Positions 11,233 to 19,719 of a DNA stretch of 64,000 nucleotides are shown piece by piece. The DNA comes from Bradyrhizobium sp. OK095 (GTDB lineage: Bacteria; Pseudomonadota; Alphaproteobacteria; Rhizobiales; Xanthobacteraceae). The stretch's first letter is position 1. Every line of letters begins with the position of its first letter. Position numbers and translations under genes: made by a program. The notes below the pieces were generated by a model. It saw nothing but the letters and a program-made list of their open reading frames with translations, made no database searches and was not told the DNA's origin. The DNA lies in NCBI RefSeq assembly GCF_900109945.1, contig NZ_FOBX01000021.1, positions 25,376-89,375 of the forward strand, read 5' to 3'.

Positions 11233-11946
11233 ATGCGCTCCGGAGTGATCGCACAAAAGGTCGGGATGACGCGGGTCTTTACAGAGGCCGGCGAACATAT
11301 CCCCGTGACCGTGCTGAAGCTCGGCAATTGCCAGGTCTTAGGCCACCGCACTGAAGAGAAGAACGGCTACGTGGCGCTCCAGCTTGGTTCTGGCAGCCGC
11401 AAGACCGTTTACATGCCCAAGGCGGAGCGCGGCCAGTTCGCGGTCGCCAAGGTCGAGCCGAAGCGGCAGGTCGAGGAATTCCGCGTCTCCGCGGATGCCA
11501 TGATCCCGGTTGGCGCCGAAATCCTCGCCGACCACTTCGTCGTCGGCCAGTTCGTCGACGTCACCGGCACCTCGGTCGGTAAGGGCTTTGCCGGCGGTAT
11601 GAAGCGCTGGAACTTCGGCGGTCTGCGCGCCACCCACGGTGTGTCGGTGTCGCATCGTTCGATCGGTTCGACCGGTGGCCGTCAGGACCCCGGCAAGACC
11701 TGGAAGAACAAGAAGATGCCCGGCCACATGGGTGTCGACCGCATCACCACGCTCAACCTCCGCGTCGTTCAGCTCGATGTCGAGCGCGGGCTGATCCTCG
11801 TCGAAGGCGCCGTTCCCGGCTCCAAGGGCGGCTGGATTCGCGTGCGCGACGCCGTCAAGAAGCCGCTGCCGAAGGATGCTCCGAAGCCCGGCAAGTTCAA
11901 GGTTGCTGGCGAAGCGGACGCTGCTCCGGCTGCGCAGGAGGCGTGA
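11233..11946 (+). CDS. rplC: 50S ribosomal protein L3
   Basis: This 237-residue L3 is a primary 23S-binding protein that reaches towards the peptidyl-transferase centre. ATG 11233 (MRSGVIAQKVGMTRVF) is chosen over the upstream in-frame ATG 11185 because it gives the family N-terminus and has AGGAAG just ahead. The loop segment THGVSVSHRSIGSTGGRQDP contains the region that carries the methylated glutamine in other bacteria. The C-terminus has a short Ala-rich extension (GEADAAPAAQEA). rplD begins one base after the stop codon. Confidence 0.97.
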   Translation: MRSGVIAQKVGMTRVFTEAGEHIPVTVLKLGNCQVLGHRTEEKNGYVALQLGSGSRKTVYMPKAERGQFAVAKVEPKRQVEEFRVSADAMIPVGAEILADHFVVGQFVDVTGTSVGKGFAGGMKRWNFGGLRATHGVSVSHRSIGSTGGRQDPGKTWKNKKMPGHMGVDRITTLNLRVVQLDVERGLILVEGAVPGSKGGWIRVRDAVKKPLPKDAPKPGKFKVAGEADAAPAAQEA

Positions 11947-11947
11947 G

Positions 11948-12568
11948 ATGGAATTGAAGGTCACCACCCTCGAAGGTAAGGAAGCGGGCTCCGTCCAGCT
12001 GTCCGATACCATTTTCGGTCTCGAGCCGCGCCAGGACATCATCGCACGTTGCGTGCAATGGCAGCTCAACAAGCGTCAGGCCGGTACCCACAAGGCCAAG
12101 GGCCGCGCCGAGATCTGGCGCACCGGCAAGAAGATGTACAAGCAGAAGGGCACCGGCGGTGCTCGTCACGGCTCGGCCCGCGTGCCGCAGTTCCGTGGCG
12201 GTGGCCGTGCCTTCGGTCCGGTGGTGCGTTCGCACGAAACCGGCCTGCCGAAGAAGGTCCGTGTGCTTGCTCTCAAGCATGCTCTGTCGGCCAAGGCCAA
12301 GGACGGCGATCTGATCGTGATCGACAAGGCCGCGCTGGAAGCCGCCAAGACCAAGGCGCTGCTCGGTCATTTCTCCGGCCTCGGCTTGACCAACGCGCTG
12401 ATCATTGATGGTGCCGAGCTCAACAACGGCTTTGCCGCTGCTGCCCGCAACATCCCGAACATGGACGTGCTGCCGATCCAGGGCATCAACGTCTATGACA
12501 TCCTGCGCCGTCGGAAGCTTGTTCTGACCAAGGCCGCCATCGATGCGCTGGAGGCGCGCTTCAAATGA
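11948..12568 (+). CDS. rplD: 50S ribosomal protein L4
   Basis: This 206-residue L4 lines the peptide exit tunnel through its extended loop (WRTGKKMYKQKGTGGARHGS). In some bacteria it represses its own S10 operon; no such leader structure is claimed here. ATG 11948 is chosen because GGAGG lies directly upstream and the product starts MELKVTTLEGKEAG. The open frame begins earlier, at 11876, inside rplC. Its stop TGA overlaps the rplW start in an ATGA arrangement, indicating coupled translation. Confidence 0.97.
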   Translation: MELKVTTLEGKEAGSVQLSDTIFGLEPRQDIIARCVQWQLNKRQAGTHKAKGRAEIWRTGKKMYKQKGTGGARHGSARVPQFRGGGRAFGPVVRSHETGLPKKVRVLALKHALSAKAKDGDLIVIDKAALEAAKTKALLGHFSGLGLTNALIIDGAELNNGFAAAARNIPNMDVLPIQGINVYDILRRRKLVLTKAAIDALEARFK

Positions 12569-12867
12569 CGAAGAACATCGAGCCTCGCCACTACGACGTG
12601 ATCCTGTCGCCGGTTGTGACCGAAAAGGCCACGATCGCCTCGGAGCACAACAAGGTGCTGTTCAAGGTGGCCGCGAAGGCGACCAAGCCGCAGATCAAGG
12701 AAGCGATCGAGAAGCTGTTCGACGTCAAGGTCAAGAGCGTCAACACGCTGGTCCGCAAGGGCAAGACCAAGATCTTCCGCGGCAATCTCGGCTCGCAGTC
12801 GAACTCCAAGCGCGCGATCGTGACTCTCGAAGAGGGTCACCGGATCGACGTGACCACCGGTCTGTAA
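12565..12867 (+). CDS. rplW: 50S ribosomal protein L23
   Basis: This 100-residue L23 sits at the tunnel exit and is the docking site for trigger factor and SRP. The start overlaps the rplD stop (ATGA). The conserved core VILSPVVTEKATIASEHNK and the basic segment RKGKTKIFRGNLG identify it. Length is typical of alphaproteobacteria. rplB follows after 12 bases. Confidence 0.97.
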   Translation: MTKNIEPRHYDVILSPVVTEKATIASEHNKVLFKVAAKATKPQIKEAIEKLFDVKVKSVNTLVRKGKTKIFRGNLGSQSNSKRAIVTLEEGHRIDVTTGL

Positions 12868-12879
12868 GGTCGTACGACG

Positions 12880-13713
12880 ATGGCACTGAAGACATTCAAT
12901 CCTACGACGCCGGGCCAGCGCCAGCTGGTCATGGTCGATCGTTCGGCGCTCTACAAGGGCAAGCCGGTCAAGGCGCTCACCGAAGGCAAGCATTCCTCGG
13001 GCGGCCGCAACAACACCGGTCGCATCACCGTGCGCTTCCGTGGCGGTGGTCACAAGCGGACGCTGCGCACCGTCGATTTCAAGCGTGAGAAGATCGACGT
13101 TCCCGCGACCGTCGAGCGGCTGGAATACGATCCGAACCGCAGCGGCTTCATCGCGCTGATCAAGTATCAGGACGGCGAGCAGGCCTACATCCTGGCGCCG
13201 CAGCGCCTGGCCGTGGGTGACACCATCATCGCCGGTAACTACGTCGACGTGAAGCCGGGCAACGTCATGCCGCTCGGCAACATGCCGGTCGGCACGATCA
13301 TCCACAACATCGAGCTCAAGATCGGGAAGGGCGGCCAGCTCGCCCGTTCCGCGGGTACCTATGCCCAGCTCGTCGGTCGCGACCAGGACTACGTGATCGT
13401 CCGCCTGAATTCGGGCGAGCAGCGCCTGGTGCACGGCCGTTGCCGCGGCACGATCGGCGCGGTGTCGAACCCGGATCACATGAACACGTCGATCGGCAAG
13501 GCCGGCCGAAACCGCTGGCTGGGCCGCAAGCCGCACAACCGCGGCGTTTCGATGAACCCGATCGACCATCCGCACGGCGGTGGTGAAGGTCGTACCTCGG
13601 GCGGTCGCCACCCGGTCACTCCGTGGGGCAAGCCGACCAAGGGCAAGAAGACCCGCTCCAACAAGTCGACCAACAAATTCATTCTCCTAAGCCGCCACAA
13701 GCGGAAGAAGTAA
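12880..13713 (+). CDS. rplB: 50S ribosomal protein L2
   Basis: This 277-residue L2 is among the most conserved large-subunit proteins and is needed for subunit association and peptidyl transfer. It starts MALKTFNPTTPGQRQLV. The C-terminal MNPIDHPHGGGEGRTSGGRH includes the invariant histidine region near the active site. No strong ribosome-binding site is visible, so translation may depend on the closely preceding rplW. Confidence 0.98.
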   Translation: MALKTFNPTTPGQRQLVMVDRSALYKGKPVKALTEGKHSSGGRNNTGRITVRFRGGGHKRTLRTVDFKREKIDVPATVERLEYDPNRSGFIALIKYQDGEQAYILAPQRLAVGDTIIAGNYVDVKPGNVMPLGNMPVGTIIHNIELKIGKGGQLARSAGTYAQLVGRDQDYVIVRLNSGEQRLVHGRCRGTIGAVSNPDHMNTSIGKAGRNRWLGRKPHNRGVSMNPIDHPHGGGEGRTSGGRHPVTPWGKPTKGKKTRSNKSTNKFILLSRHKRKK

Positions 13714-13725
13714 GGAACGCCGGAC

Positions 13726-14004
13726 ATGGTTCGTTCAGTCTGGAAAGGCCCGTTCGTCGAGGGTTCTCTGCTCAAGAAGGCAGATGCCGCGCGCGCGTCC
13801 GGCCGTCACGATGTCATCAAGATCTGGAGCCGTCGCTCGACGATCCTGCCGCAATTCGTCGGCCTGACCTTCGGGGTCTACAACGGTCAGAAGCACGTGC
13901 CGGTGGCCGTCAACGAGGAAATGGTCGGTCACAAGTTCGGCGAGTTCTCGCCGACCCGTACCTTCCATGGCCACTCCGGCGACAAGAAAGCCAAGAGGGC
14001 TTAA
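13726..14004 (+). CDS. rpsS: 30S ribosomal protein S19
   Basis: This 92-residue S19 binds 16S rRNA in the head and contacts the A-site tRNA side. It starts MVRSVWKGPFVEGSLLKKAD and contains IKIWSRRSTILPQFVGLTF. AAGGA lies at the right distance before ATG 13726. rplV follows three bases after the stop. Confidence 0.97.
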   Translation: MVRSVWKGPFVEGSLLKKADAARASGRHDVIKIWSRRSTILPQFVGLTFGVYNGQKHVPVAVNEEMVGHKFGEFSPTRTFHGHSGDKKAKRA

Positions 14005-14007
14005 ACG

Positions 14008-14394
14008 ATGAGCAAACCTAAGCGCGAACGGAGCCTCGCCGAGAACGAGGCCAAGGCTGTCGCCCGGATGCTTCGGGTGAGCCCGCAGAAGCTCAACCTG
14101 GTCGCCCAGCTTATTCGCGGCCGGAAGGCGGCTTCTGCGCTCGCCGACTTGCAGTTTTCGCGCAAGCGGATCGCGGTCGACGTGAAGAAGTGCCTGGAAT
14201 CGGCTATCGCCAATGCCGAGAACAATCACGACCTCGACGTCGATGATCTCGTCGTGGCGCAGGCCTTCGTCGGCAACGGCCTCGTGATGAAGCGCTTTGC
14301 CGCCCGTGGCCGTGGCCGCTCGGGCCGTGTCTACAAACCATTTTCGCAGCTGACGATCATCGTTCGTCAGGTCGAAGCCGAAGCAGCGGCTTAA
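14008..14394 (+). CDS. rplV: 50S ribosomal protein L22
   Basis: This 128-residue L22 has a beta-hairpin that narrows the exit tunnel and is the site of macrolide-resistance changes in other bacteria. The start MSKPKRERSLAENEAKAVAR and the C-terminal hairpin region KRFAARGRGRSGRVYKPFSQ are recognisable and undisturbed. GAGGG lies within the end of rpsS, ahead of the ATG. Confidence 0.96.
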   Translation: MSKPKRERSLAENEAKAVARMLRVSPQKLNLVAQLIRGRKAASALADLQFSRKRIAVDVKKCLESAIANAENNHDLDVDDLVVAQAFVGNGLVMKRFAARGRGRSGRVYKPFSQLTIIVRQVEAEAAA

Positions 14395-14412
14395 GGGACG
14401 CAGGAGCACACG

Positions 14413-15138
14413 ATGGGTCAAAAGATCAATCCGATCGGTCTGCGTCTTGGCATCAACCGTACCTGGGATTCCCGCTGGTTCGCCGGCAAGCAGGAATACG
14501 GCAAGCTGTTGCACGAGGACGTCAAGATCCGCGAGATCCTGCACAAGGAGCTCAAGCAGGCGGCCGTCGCCCGCATCATCATCGAGCGTCCGCACAAGAA
14601 GTGCCGCGTCACCATCCACTCGGCTCGTCCGGGCGTGGTGATCGGCAAGAAGGGCGCCGACATCGACAAGCTGCGCAAGAAGGTCGCGGACATCACGTCG
14701 TCCGACGTCGTCATCAACATCGTCGAGATCCGCAAGCCGGAGCTCGATTCGACGCTGGTGGCCGAATCGATCGCGCAGCAGCTCGAGCGCCGCGTTGCGT
14801 TCCGACGTGCCATGAAGCGCGCCGTGCAATCGGCGATGCGTCTCGGCGCGGAAGGCATCCGGATCAACTGCTCGGGTCGTCTGGGCGGTGCGGAAATCGC
14901 GCGTATGGAGTGGTATCGCGAAGGTCGCGTGCCGCTGCACACGCTGCGCGCCGACATCGATTACGGCGTCGCGACCGCGTTCACGACCTTCGGCACCTGC
15001 GGCGTCAAGGTCTGGATCTTCAAGGGTGAGATCCTCGAGCACGATCCGATGGCCCAGGACAAGAGAATGGCCGAAGGCGAGACCGGCGGCGGTGGCGGTG
15101 GTGATCGTGGCGGCCGTCAGCGCCGCGACGCGGCCTGA
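14413..15138 (+). CDS. rpsC: 30S ribosomal protein S3
   Basis: This 241-residue S3 forms part of the mRNA entry channel and the ribosomal helicase. It has the KH domain (GVVIGKKGADIDKLRKKV) and a conserved C-terminal domain (RLGGAEIARMEWYREGRVPL). It ends in a glycine/arginine-rich tail, GGGGGGDRGGRQRRDAA, common in this group. CAGGAG precedes the ATG. rplP follows after 31 bases. Confidence 0.98.
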   Translation: MGQKINPIGLRLGINRTWDSRWFAGKQEYGKLLHEDVKIREILHKELKQAAVARIIIERPHKKCRVTIHSARPGVVIGKKGADIDKLRKKVADITSSDVVINIVEIRKPELDSTLVAESIAQQLERRVAFRRAMKRAVQSAMRLGAEGIRINCSGRLGGAEIARMEWYREGRVPLHTLRADIDYGVATAFTTFGTCGVKVWIFKGEILEHDPMAQDKRMAEGETGGGGGGDRGGRQRRDAA

Positions 15139-15169
15139 GCCAGTACAGAGAATTTGAGGGCTTGAAGCC

Positions 15170-15583
15170 ATGATGCAACCTAAGAAAACGAAGTTCCGGA
15201 AGGCGCATAAGGGCCGTATCCACGGCGTTGCGTCTTCGGGCGCGACGTTGGCCTTCGGTCAGTTCGGCCTGAAGGCGGCCGAGCCTGATCGCGTCACCGC
15301 GCGCCAGATCGAGGCCGCTCGCCGCGCGCTGACCCGCCACATGAAGCGTGCCGGCCGTGTCTGGATCCGCGTGTTCCCCGACGTTCCGGTGTCGAAGAAG
15401 CCCGCCGAAGTCCGCATGGGCTCCGGCAAGGGTGCGCCGGAATTGTGGGTCGCGCGCGTCAAGCCGGGTCGGGTGATTTTCGAGATCGACGGTGTCACGG
15501 TGCAGACCGCAAAGGAAGCGCTGACGCTCGCGGCCGCCAAGCTGCCGATCAAGACGCGCTTCGTCGAACGCATTGCGGAGTAA
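15170..15583 (+). CDS. rplP: 50S ribosomal protein L16
   Basis: This 137-residue L16 helps shape the A-site tRNA pocket of the large subunit. The sequence MMQPKKTKFRKAHKGR begins with two possible ATG codons (15170, 15173); GAGGG suits either. The core MGSGKGAPELWVARVKPGR is diagnostic. The TAA stop overlaps an ATG that is one of two possible rpmC starts. Confidence 0.97.
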   Translation: MMQPKKTKFRKAHKGRIHGVASSGATLAFGQFGLKAAEPDRVTARQIEAARRALTRHMKRAGRVWIRVFPDVPVSKKPAEVRMGSGKGAPELWVARVKPGRVIFEIDGVTVQTAKEALTLAAAKLPIKTRFVERIAE

Positions 15584-15588
15584 TGGCC

Positions 15589-15792
15589 ATGGCCCAGATG
15601 AAGATCGAAGACATCCGCGCGTTGAGCCCCGATCAGCAGGATGACGCCATCCTGAACCTGAAGAAGGAGCGCTTCAACCTGCGCTTCCAGCGTGCCACCG
15701 GGCAGCTCGAGAACACCTCGCGCCTGCGCGAGGCCCGCCGTGACATCGCCCGGATCAAGACCGTCGCCGCGCAAAAGCGCGCGAAGAAGTAA
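15589..15792 (+). CDS. rpmC: 50S ribosomal protein L29
   Basis: This 67-residue L29 is a small helical-hairpin protein beside L23 at the tunnel exit. Two in-frame ATGs exist. The one at 15583 overlaps the rplP stop but is only 2 bases from GGAG. The one at 15589 (MAQMKIEDIRAL) has GGAG at an ideal 8-base spacing, so I prefer it. KKERFNLRFQRATGQLENTS is the family signature. rpsQ starts 13 bases after the stop. Confidence 0.93.
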   Translation: MAQMKIEDIRALSPDQQDDAILNLKKERFNLRFQRATGQLENTSRLREARRDIARIKTVAAQKRAKK

Positions 15793-15805
15793 GAGGCTTA
15801 CGAAG

Positions 15806-16054
15806 ATGCCGAAACGTACTTTGCAGGGCCTGGTCGTCAGCGACAAGCAAGCCAAGACCATCGTGGTGCGCGTTGACCGCCGCTTCACGCACCCAATCTA
15901 CAAGAAGACGATCCGCCGTTCGAAGAACTACCACGCGCACGACGAGAGCAACGAGTTCAAGCCGGGCGACATGGTGTGGATCGAGGAATCGAAGCCGATT
16001 TCCAAGTTGAAGCGCTGGGTCGTGATCCGGGGCGAACACAAGAAAAGCGCCTGA
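15806..16054 (+). CDS. rpsQ: 30S ribosomal protein S17
   Basis: This 82-residue S17 is an OB-fold primary binder of the 16S 5' domain. ATG 15806 gives MPKRTLQGLVVSDKQAKTIV, the family start; the frame is open further upstream inside rpmC but without similarity. It is the last gene of the S10 group. An 83-base gap with a short hairpin (GTTGGC/GCCGAC) separates it from rplN. Confidence 0.96.
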   Translation: MPKRTLQGLVVSDKQAKTIVVRVDRRFTHPIYKKTIRRSKNYHAHDESNEFKPGDMVWIEESKPISKLKRWVVIRGEHKKSA

Positions 16055-16137
16055 TCTGTTGGCTTTAGCCGACTGACTTCAGGGAAATGTTGAGCGCCGG
16101 CTGGGCTGGCGCATAGAGAAGAGGACGAGGTGCATCA

Positions 16138-16506
16138 ATGATTCAGATGCAGACCAACCTCGACGTGGCCGATAATTCTGGCGCACGCCGTGTTATGTGT
16201 ATCAAGGTGCTCGGGGGCTCCAAGCGCCGCTACGCCACGATCGGCGACATCATCGTCGTCTCGATCAAGGAAGCAATTCCGCGTGGCAAGGTGAAGAAGG
16301 GCGACGTGATGAAGGCCGTCGTGGTGCGCGTCCGCAAGGACATCCGCCGCGCCGACGGTTCGGTCATCCGCTTCGACCGCAATGCCGCCGTTCTGATCAA
16401 CAACCAGTCCGAGCCGATCGGTACCCGTATCTTCGGGCCCGTGCCGCGCGAGCTGCGTGGCAAGAACCACATGAAGATCATCTCGCTTGCGCCGGAGGTG
16501 CTGTAA
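16138..16506 (+). CDS. rplN: 50S ribosomal protein L14
   Basis: This 122-residue L14 sits at the subunit interface and binds the silencing factor RsfS in other bacteria. It starts MIQMQTNLDVADNSGARRVM, a perfect family N-terminus. GAGG precedes the ATG. It is the first gene of the spc group. The last base of its TAA is the first base of the rplX ATG, so the two are translationally coupled. Confidence 0.98.
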   Translation: MIQMQTNLDVADNSGARRVMCIKVLGGSKRRYATIGDIIVVSIKEAIPRGKVKKGDVMKAVVVRVRKDIRRADGSVIRFDRNAAVLINNQSEPIGTRIFGPVPRELRGKNHMKIISLAPEVL

Positions 16507-16820
16507 TGGCTGCCAAGATCCGCAAGGGTGACAAGGTCGTCGTGCTGACCGGCCGCGACAAGGGCCGCACCGGCGAAGTGTTCGAAGTGCGTCCTGACGC
16601 CGGCACCGCGCTCGTGCGTGGCATCAACATGGTCAAGCGTCACCAGAAGCAGACGCAGGCCCAGGAGGGCGGCATCATCTCGAAGGAGTCGCCGATCCAA
16701 CTGTCCAACGTCGCGTTTGTCGGCAAGGACGGAAAGCCGACCCGCGTCGGATTCAAGATTCTGGCGGACGGCAAGAAGGTCCGCATCGCCAAGAGCTCGG
16801 GAGCAGAGATCGATGGCTGA
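16506..16820 (+). CDS. rplX: 50S ribosomal protein L24
   Basis: This 104-residue L24 initiates 50S assembly and carries the KOW motif (KIRKGDKVVVLTGRDKGRTG). The start overlaps the rplN stop by one base, and the stop lies 8 bases inside rplE. The frame is open upstream within rplN, but MAAKIRKGDK is the correct N-terminus. Confidence 0.97.
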   Translation: MAAKIRKGDKVVVLTGRDKGRTGEVFEVRPDAGTALVRGINMVKRHQKQTQAQEGGIISKESPIQLSNVAFVGKDGKPTRVGFKILADGKKVRIAKSSGAEIDG

Positions 16821-17370
16821 GGCCGCTTACACGCCGCGCCTGCGCGCGGAATACGACGCGAAGATCCGGACGGAAATGACCGAGAAGTTCGGTTATGAGA
16901 ACGTCATGCAGGTTCCGCGGCTGGACAAGATCGTGCTGAACATGGGCGTTGGCGATTCCGTCAACGACCGCAAGAAGGCCGAGAACGCCGCCGCCGAATT
17001 GACCCAGATCGCCGGCCAGAAGGCGATCGTGACCTATTCGCGCGTCGCGATCGCGACCTTCAAGCTGCGTGAAAACCAGCCGATCGGCTGCAAGGTCACG
17101 CTGCGCAAGGCCCGCATGTACGAGTTCATCGATCGCCTGGTGACGGTCGCGCTGCCGCGCGTCCGCGACTTCCGCGGCCTGAACCCGAAGAGCTTCGATG
17201 GTCGCGGCAACTACTCGCTCGGCATCAAGGAGCACATCATTTTCCCCGAGATCGACTTCGACAAGGTCACGGATACCCGCGGTATGGACATCACTGTCTG
17301 CACCACGGCCAAGACCGACGATGAGGCGCGGGCCCTGTTGACCGCTTTCAATTTCCCGTTCCGGCAGTGA
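16813..17370 (+). CDS. rplE: 50S ribosomal protein L5
   Basis: This 185-residue L5 binds 5S rRNA in the central protuberance. It begins MAEAAYTPRLRAEYDAKIRT, and the conserved RLDKIVLNMGVGDSV and RDFRGLNPKSFDGRGNYSLG are present. ATG 16813 overlaps the rplX stop by 8 bases, which argues for coupled translation. A 46-base gap follows before rpsN. Confidence 0.97.
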   Translation: MAEAAYTPRLRAEYDAKIRTEMTEKFGYENVMQVPRLDKIVLNMGVGDSVNDRKKAENAAAELTQIAGQKAIVTYSRVAIATFKLRENQPIGCKVTLRKARMYEFIDRLVTVALPRVRDFRGLNPKSFDGRGNYSLGIKEHIIFPEIDFDKVTDTRGMDITVCTTAKTDDEARALLTAFNFPFRQ

Positions 17371-17416
17371 GACGCTGACCTAAAGCCTCTCAAACGCGGA
17401 TACCCAGGAGCCAAGC

Positions 17417-17722
17417 ATGGCAAAGAAGAGTTCAGTCGAGAAGAACAACCGGCGCAAGCGGATGGCGAAGAACGCCGCCCCGAAGCGCGCGCGGTTGAAG
17501 GCGATCATCGCCGACAAGACGCTGCCGATGGAGGAGCGGTTCGCCGCGACCCTGAAGCTTGCGGAAATGCCGCGCAATTCGTCGGCCACCCGCATCCGTC
17601 TGCGTTGCGAGCTGTCGGGCCGTTCGCGCTCGAACTATCGCTTGACCAAACTGTCCCGCATCGCGATGCGCGACCTTGGCTCCAAGGGCATGGTCCCGGG
17701 CCTCGTGAAGTCCAGCTGGTAA
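17417..17722 (+). CDS. rpsN: 30S ribosomal protein S14 (long, zinc-free form)
   Basis: This 101-residue S14 of the 16S head lacks the CXXC zinc ribbon of the short form, so it is the C-minus type usual in proteobacteria. It begins MAKKSSVEKNNRRKRMA and ends GMVPGLVKSSW. AGGAG precedes the ATG at a good distance. Confidence 0.97.
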   Translation: MAKKSSVEKNNRRKRMAKNAAPKRARLKAIIADKTLPMEERFAATLKLAEMPRNSSATRIRLRCELSGRSRSNYRLTKLSRIAMRDLGSKGMVPGLVKSSW

Positions 17723-17736
17723 GGAGGGTCGTTTAG

Positions 17737-18135
17737 ATGTCTACGCACGATCCAATCAGCGATCTGATCACCCGTATCCGCAACGCGCAGATGCGCGCCA
17801 AGAGCAAGGTCTCCACGCCTGGCTCGAAGATGCGCGAGAACGTGCTCGAGGTCCTGAAGACCGAGGGCTACATTCGCGGTTACGCCACGCTCGAGCATTC
17901 CTCGGGCCGCAGCGAGATCGAGATCGAGCTGAAGTATTTCGACGGCGAGCCCGTCATCCGCGAGATCGAACGAGTCTCCAAGCCCGGGCGTCGTGTCTAC
18001 GCCTCGGTGAAGGCTCTGCCGCGGGTCAACAACGGGCTCGGCATTTCGGTGTTGTCGACGCCGAAGGGGATCATGGCTGACCACAGTGCGCGTGAAGCGA
18101 ACGTGGGCGGCGAAGTCCTCTTCACCGTGTTCTGA
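17737..18135 (+). CDS. rpsH: 30S ribosomal protein S8
   Basis: This 132-residue S8 is a central-domain 16S primary binder and, in E. coli, the translational repressor of the spc operon. It starts MSTHDPISDLITRIRNAQM and keeps the C-terminal loop GLGISVLSTPKGIMADHSAR. A perfect AAGGAGG lies before the ATG, one of the strongest ribosome-binding sites in the operon. I did not identify an S8-target hairpin upstream of rplE. Confidence 0.98.
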   Translation: MSTHDPISDLITRIRNAQMRAKSKVSTPGSKMRENVLEVLKTEGYIRGYATLEHSSGRSEIEIELKYFDGEPVIREIERVSKPGRRVYASVKALPRVNNGLGISVLSTPKGIMADHSAREANVGGEVLFTVF

Positions 18136-18151
18136 GAAGGATTTTTGATCC

Positions 18152-18685
18152 ATGTCACGTGTTGGCAAAAGGCCTGTGGCGGTTCCGTCCGGTGTGACCG
18201 CGACCGTCGATGGGCAGACCGTCAAGATGAAGGGGCCGAAGGGCCAGCTTCAGTTCGTCGTTCATAGCGACGTCGAAGTGAAGCTCGAGAGCGGCCAGGT
18301 CAAGGTGAACCCGCGGGTCGAGACCAATCGCGCGCGGGCGCTGTACGGTACCGCTCGCGCCCAGGTCGCGAATCTGGTCGAAGGCGTCACCAAGGGCTTC
18401 GAGAAGAAGCTCGAAATCACCGGCGTCGGTTACCGCGCCGCGTTGCAGGGCAAGAACCTGCAGCTCGCGCTCGGCTACAGCCACGACGTGGTCTATGCGA
18501 TCCCGGAAGGGATCACGATCACCGTGCCGAAGCCGACTGAGATCACGGTGACCGGCAGCGACATCCAGCGTGTCGGCCAGGTCGCCGCCGAGATTCGCTC
18601 CTATCGTCCGCCGGAGCCCTACAAGGGCAAGGGCGTGAAGTATGTTGGCGAGTTTATCTTCCGCAAGGAAGGCAAGAAGAAGTAA
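18152..18685 (+). CDS. rplF: 50S ribosomal protein L6
   Basis: This 177-residue L6 lies near the factor-binding site of the large subunit and has two repeated domains. It begins MSRVGKRPVAVPSGVTATV and ends with the conserved YRPPEPYKGKGVKYVGEF region. GAAGGA precedes the ATG. rplR follows 11 bases later. Confidence 0.97.
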   Translation: MSRVGKRPVAVPSGVTATVDGQTVKMKGPKGQLQFVVHSDVEVKLESGQVKVNPRVETNRARALYGTARAQVANLVEGVTKGFEKKLEITGVGYRAALQGKNLQLALGYSHDVVYAIPEGITITVPKPTEITVTGSDIQRVGQVAAEIRSYRPPEPYKGKGVKYVGEFIFRKEGKKK

Positions 18686-18696
18686 CGGAGCCGGTC

Positions 18697-19059
18697 ATGT
18701 CGAAAGCCAAGATTACGAATGCCCGGCGCAAGCGGAGTGTGCGGCTGAAGCTGCGCCGCTCCGGTGCCGGCCGTCCGCGTCTGTCTGTGTTCCGCTCGTC
18801 GAAGCACATCTACGCCCAGGTCATCGACGACCTGAAGGGCGAGACGCTGGCCTCTGCCTCCTCGCTCGAGAAGTCGATGCGCGACGGCGGCAAGACCGGC
18901 GCCGACATCGATGCGGCGAAGGCGGTCGGCAAGCTGCTGGCCGAGCGCGCTGCCGAGAAGGGCGTCAAGGAAGTCGTGTTCGATCGCGGCAGCTACCTCT
19001 ACCACGGGCGCGTCAAGGCTCTTGCCGACGCGGCGCGTGAGAGCGGGCTGAGCTTCTAA
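18697..19059 (+). CDS. rplR: 50S ribosomal protein L18
   Basis: This 120-residue L18 binds 5S rRNA together with L5. The basic N-terminus MSKAKITNARRKRSVRLKLR and the core RLSVFRSSKHIYAQVIDD are typical; it ends YHGRVKALADAARESGLSF. GGAG precedes the ATG. A 44-base gap follows before rpsE. Confidence 0.97.
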   Translation: MSKAKITNARRKRSVRLKLRRSGAGRPRLSVFRSSKHIYAQVIDDLKGETLASASSLEKSMRDGGKTGADIDAAKAVGKLLAERAAEKGVKEVVFDRGSYLYHGRVKALADAARESGLSF

Positions 19060-19103
19060 CAGAATTTGAAGGTTGAGGCGTAAGCCTCTGAAGGATTGGA
19101 AAA

Positions 19104-19697
19104 ATGGCAGAACGCGAACAACGTGGTGGACGCGATCAACGCGGCGGCGGACGTGACCGCCAGCAGCGCGAGGAGCGCGATAGCGAGTTCGTCGACAAGC
19201 TCGTGCACATCAACCGCGTGGCCAAGGTCGTCAAGGGCGGCAAGCGCTTCGGTTTCGCAGCGCTGGTCGTGATCGGCGACCAGAAGGGCCGCGCCGGCTT
19301 CGGTCACGGCAAGGCGCGCGAAGTTCCCGAGGCGATCCGCAAGGCAACCGAGTCCGCCAAGCGCAATCTGACCCGCGTGTCGCTGCGCGAGGGCCGCACG
19401 CTGCATCACGACATCGCCGGCCGTCATGGCGCGGGCCGTGTCTACCTGCGTGCAGCTCCGGCTGGTACTGGCATCATCGCGGGGGGCCCGATGCGCGCCG
19501 TGTTCGAGACGCTCGGCGTCCAGGACGTGGTGGCAAAGTCGATCGGCTCGTCGAACCCCTACAACATGGTTCGCGCGACGTTCGACGCGCTGAAGCATCA
19601 GGATTCGCCGCGTTCGGTCGCTGCCCGCCGCAACATCAAGGTGTCCACCCTCCAGTCGCGCCGTATCGGTGGCGATGCCGAGGCGGCTGCCGAGTAA
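19104..19697 (+). CDS. rpsE: 30S ribosomal protein S5
   Basis: This 197-residue S5 controls decoding accuracy with S4 and S12. It has an N-terminal basic extension (MAEREQRGGRDQRGGGRDRQ) before the dsRNA-binding fold (LVHINRVAKVVKGGKRFGFA). The second domain contains GTGIIAGGPMRAVFETLGVQ. The extension makes it longer than E. coli S5, which is usual for alphaproteobacteria. AAGGA precedes the ATG. Confidence 0.97.
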   Translation: MAEREQRGGRDQRGGGRDRQQREERDSEFVDKLVHINRVAKVVKGGKRFGFAALVVIGDQKGRAGFGHGKAREVPEAIRKATESAKRNLTRVSLREGRTLHHDIAGRHGAGRVYLRAAPAGTGIIAGGPMRAVFETLGVQDVVAKSIGSSNPYNMVRATFDALKHQDSPRSVAARRNIKVSTLQSRRIGGDAEAAAE

Positions 19698-19719
19698 CGG
19701 AAGCTTTTCGGAGTAGACC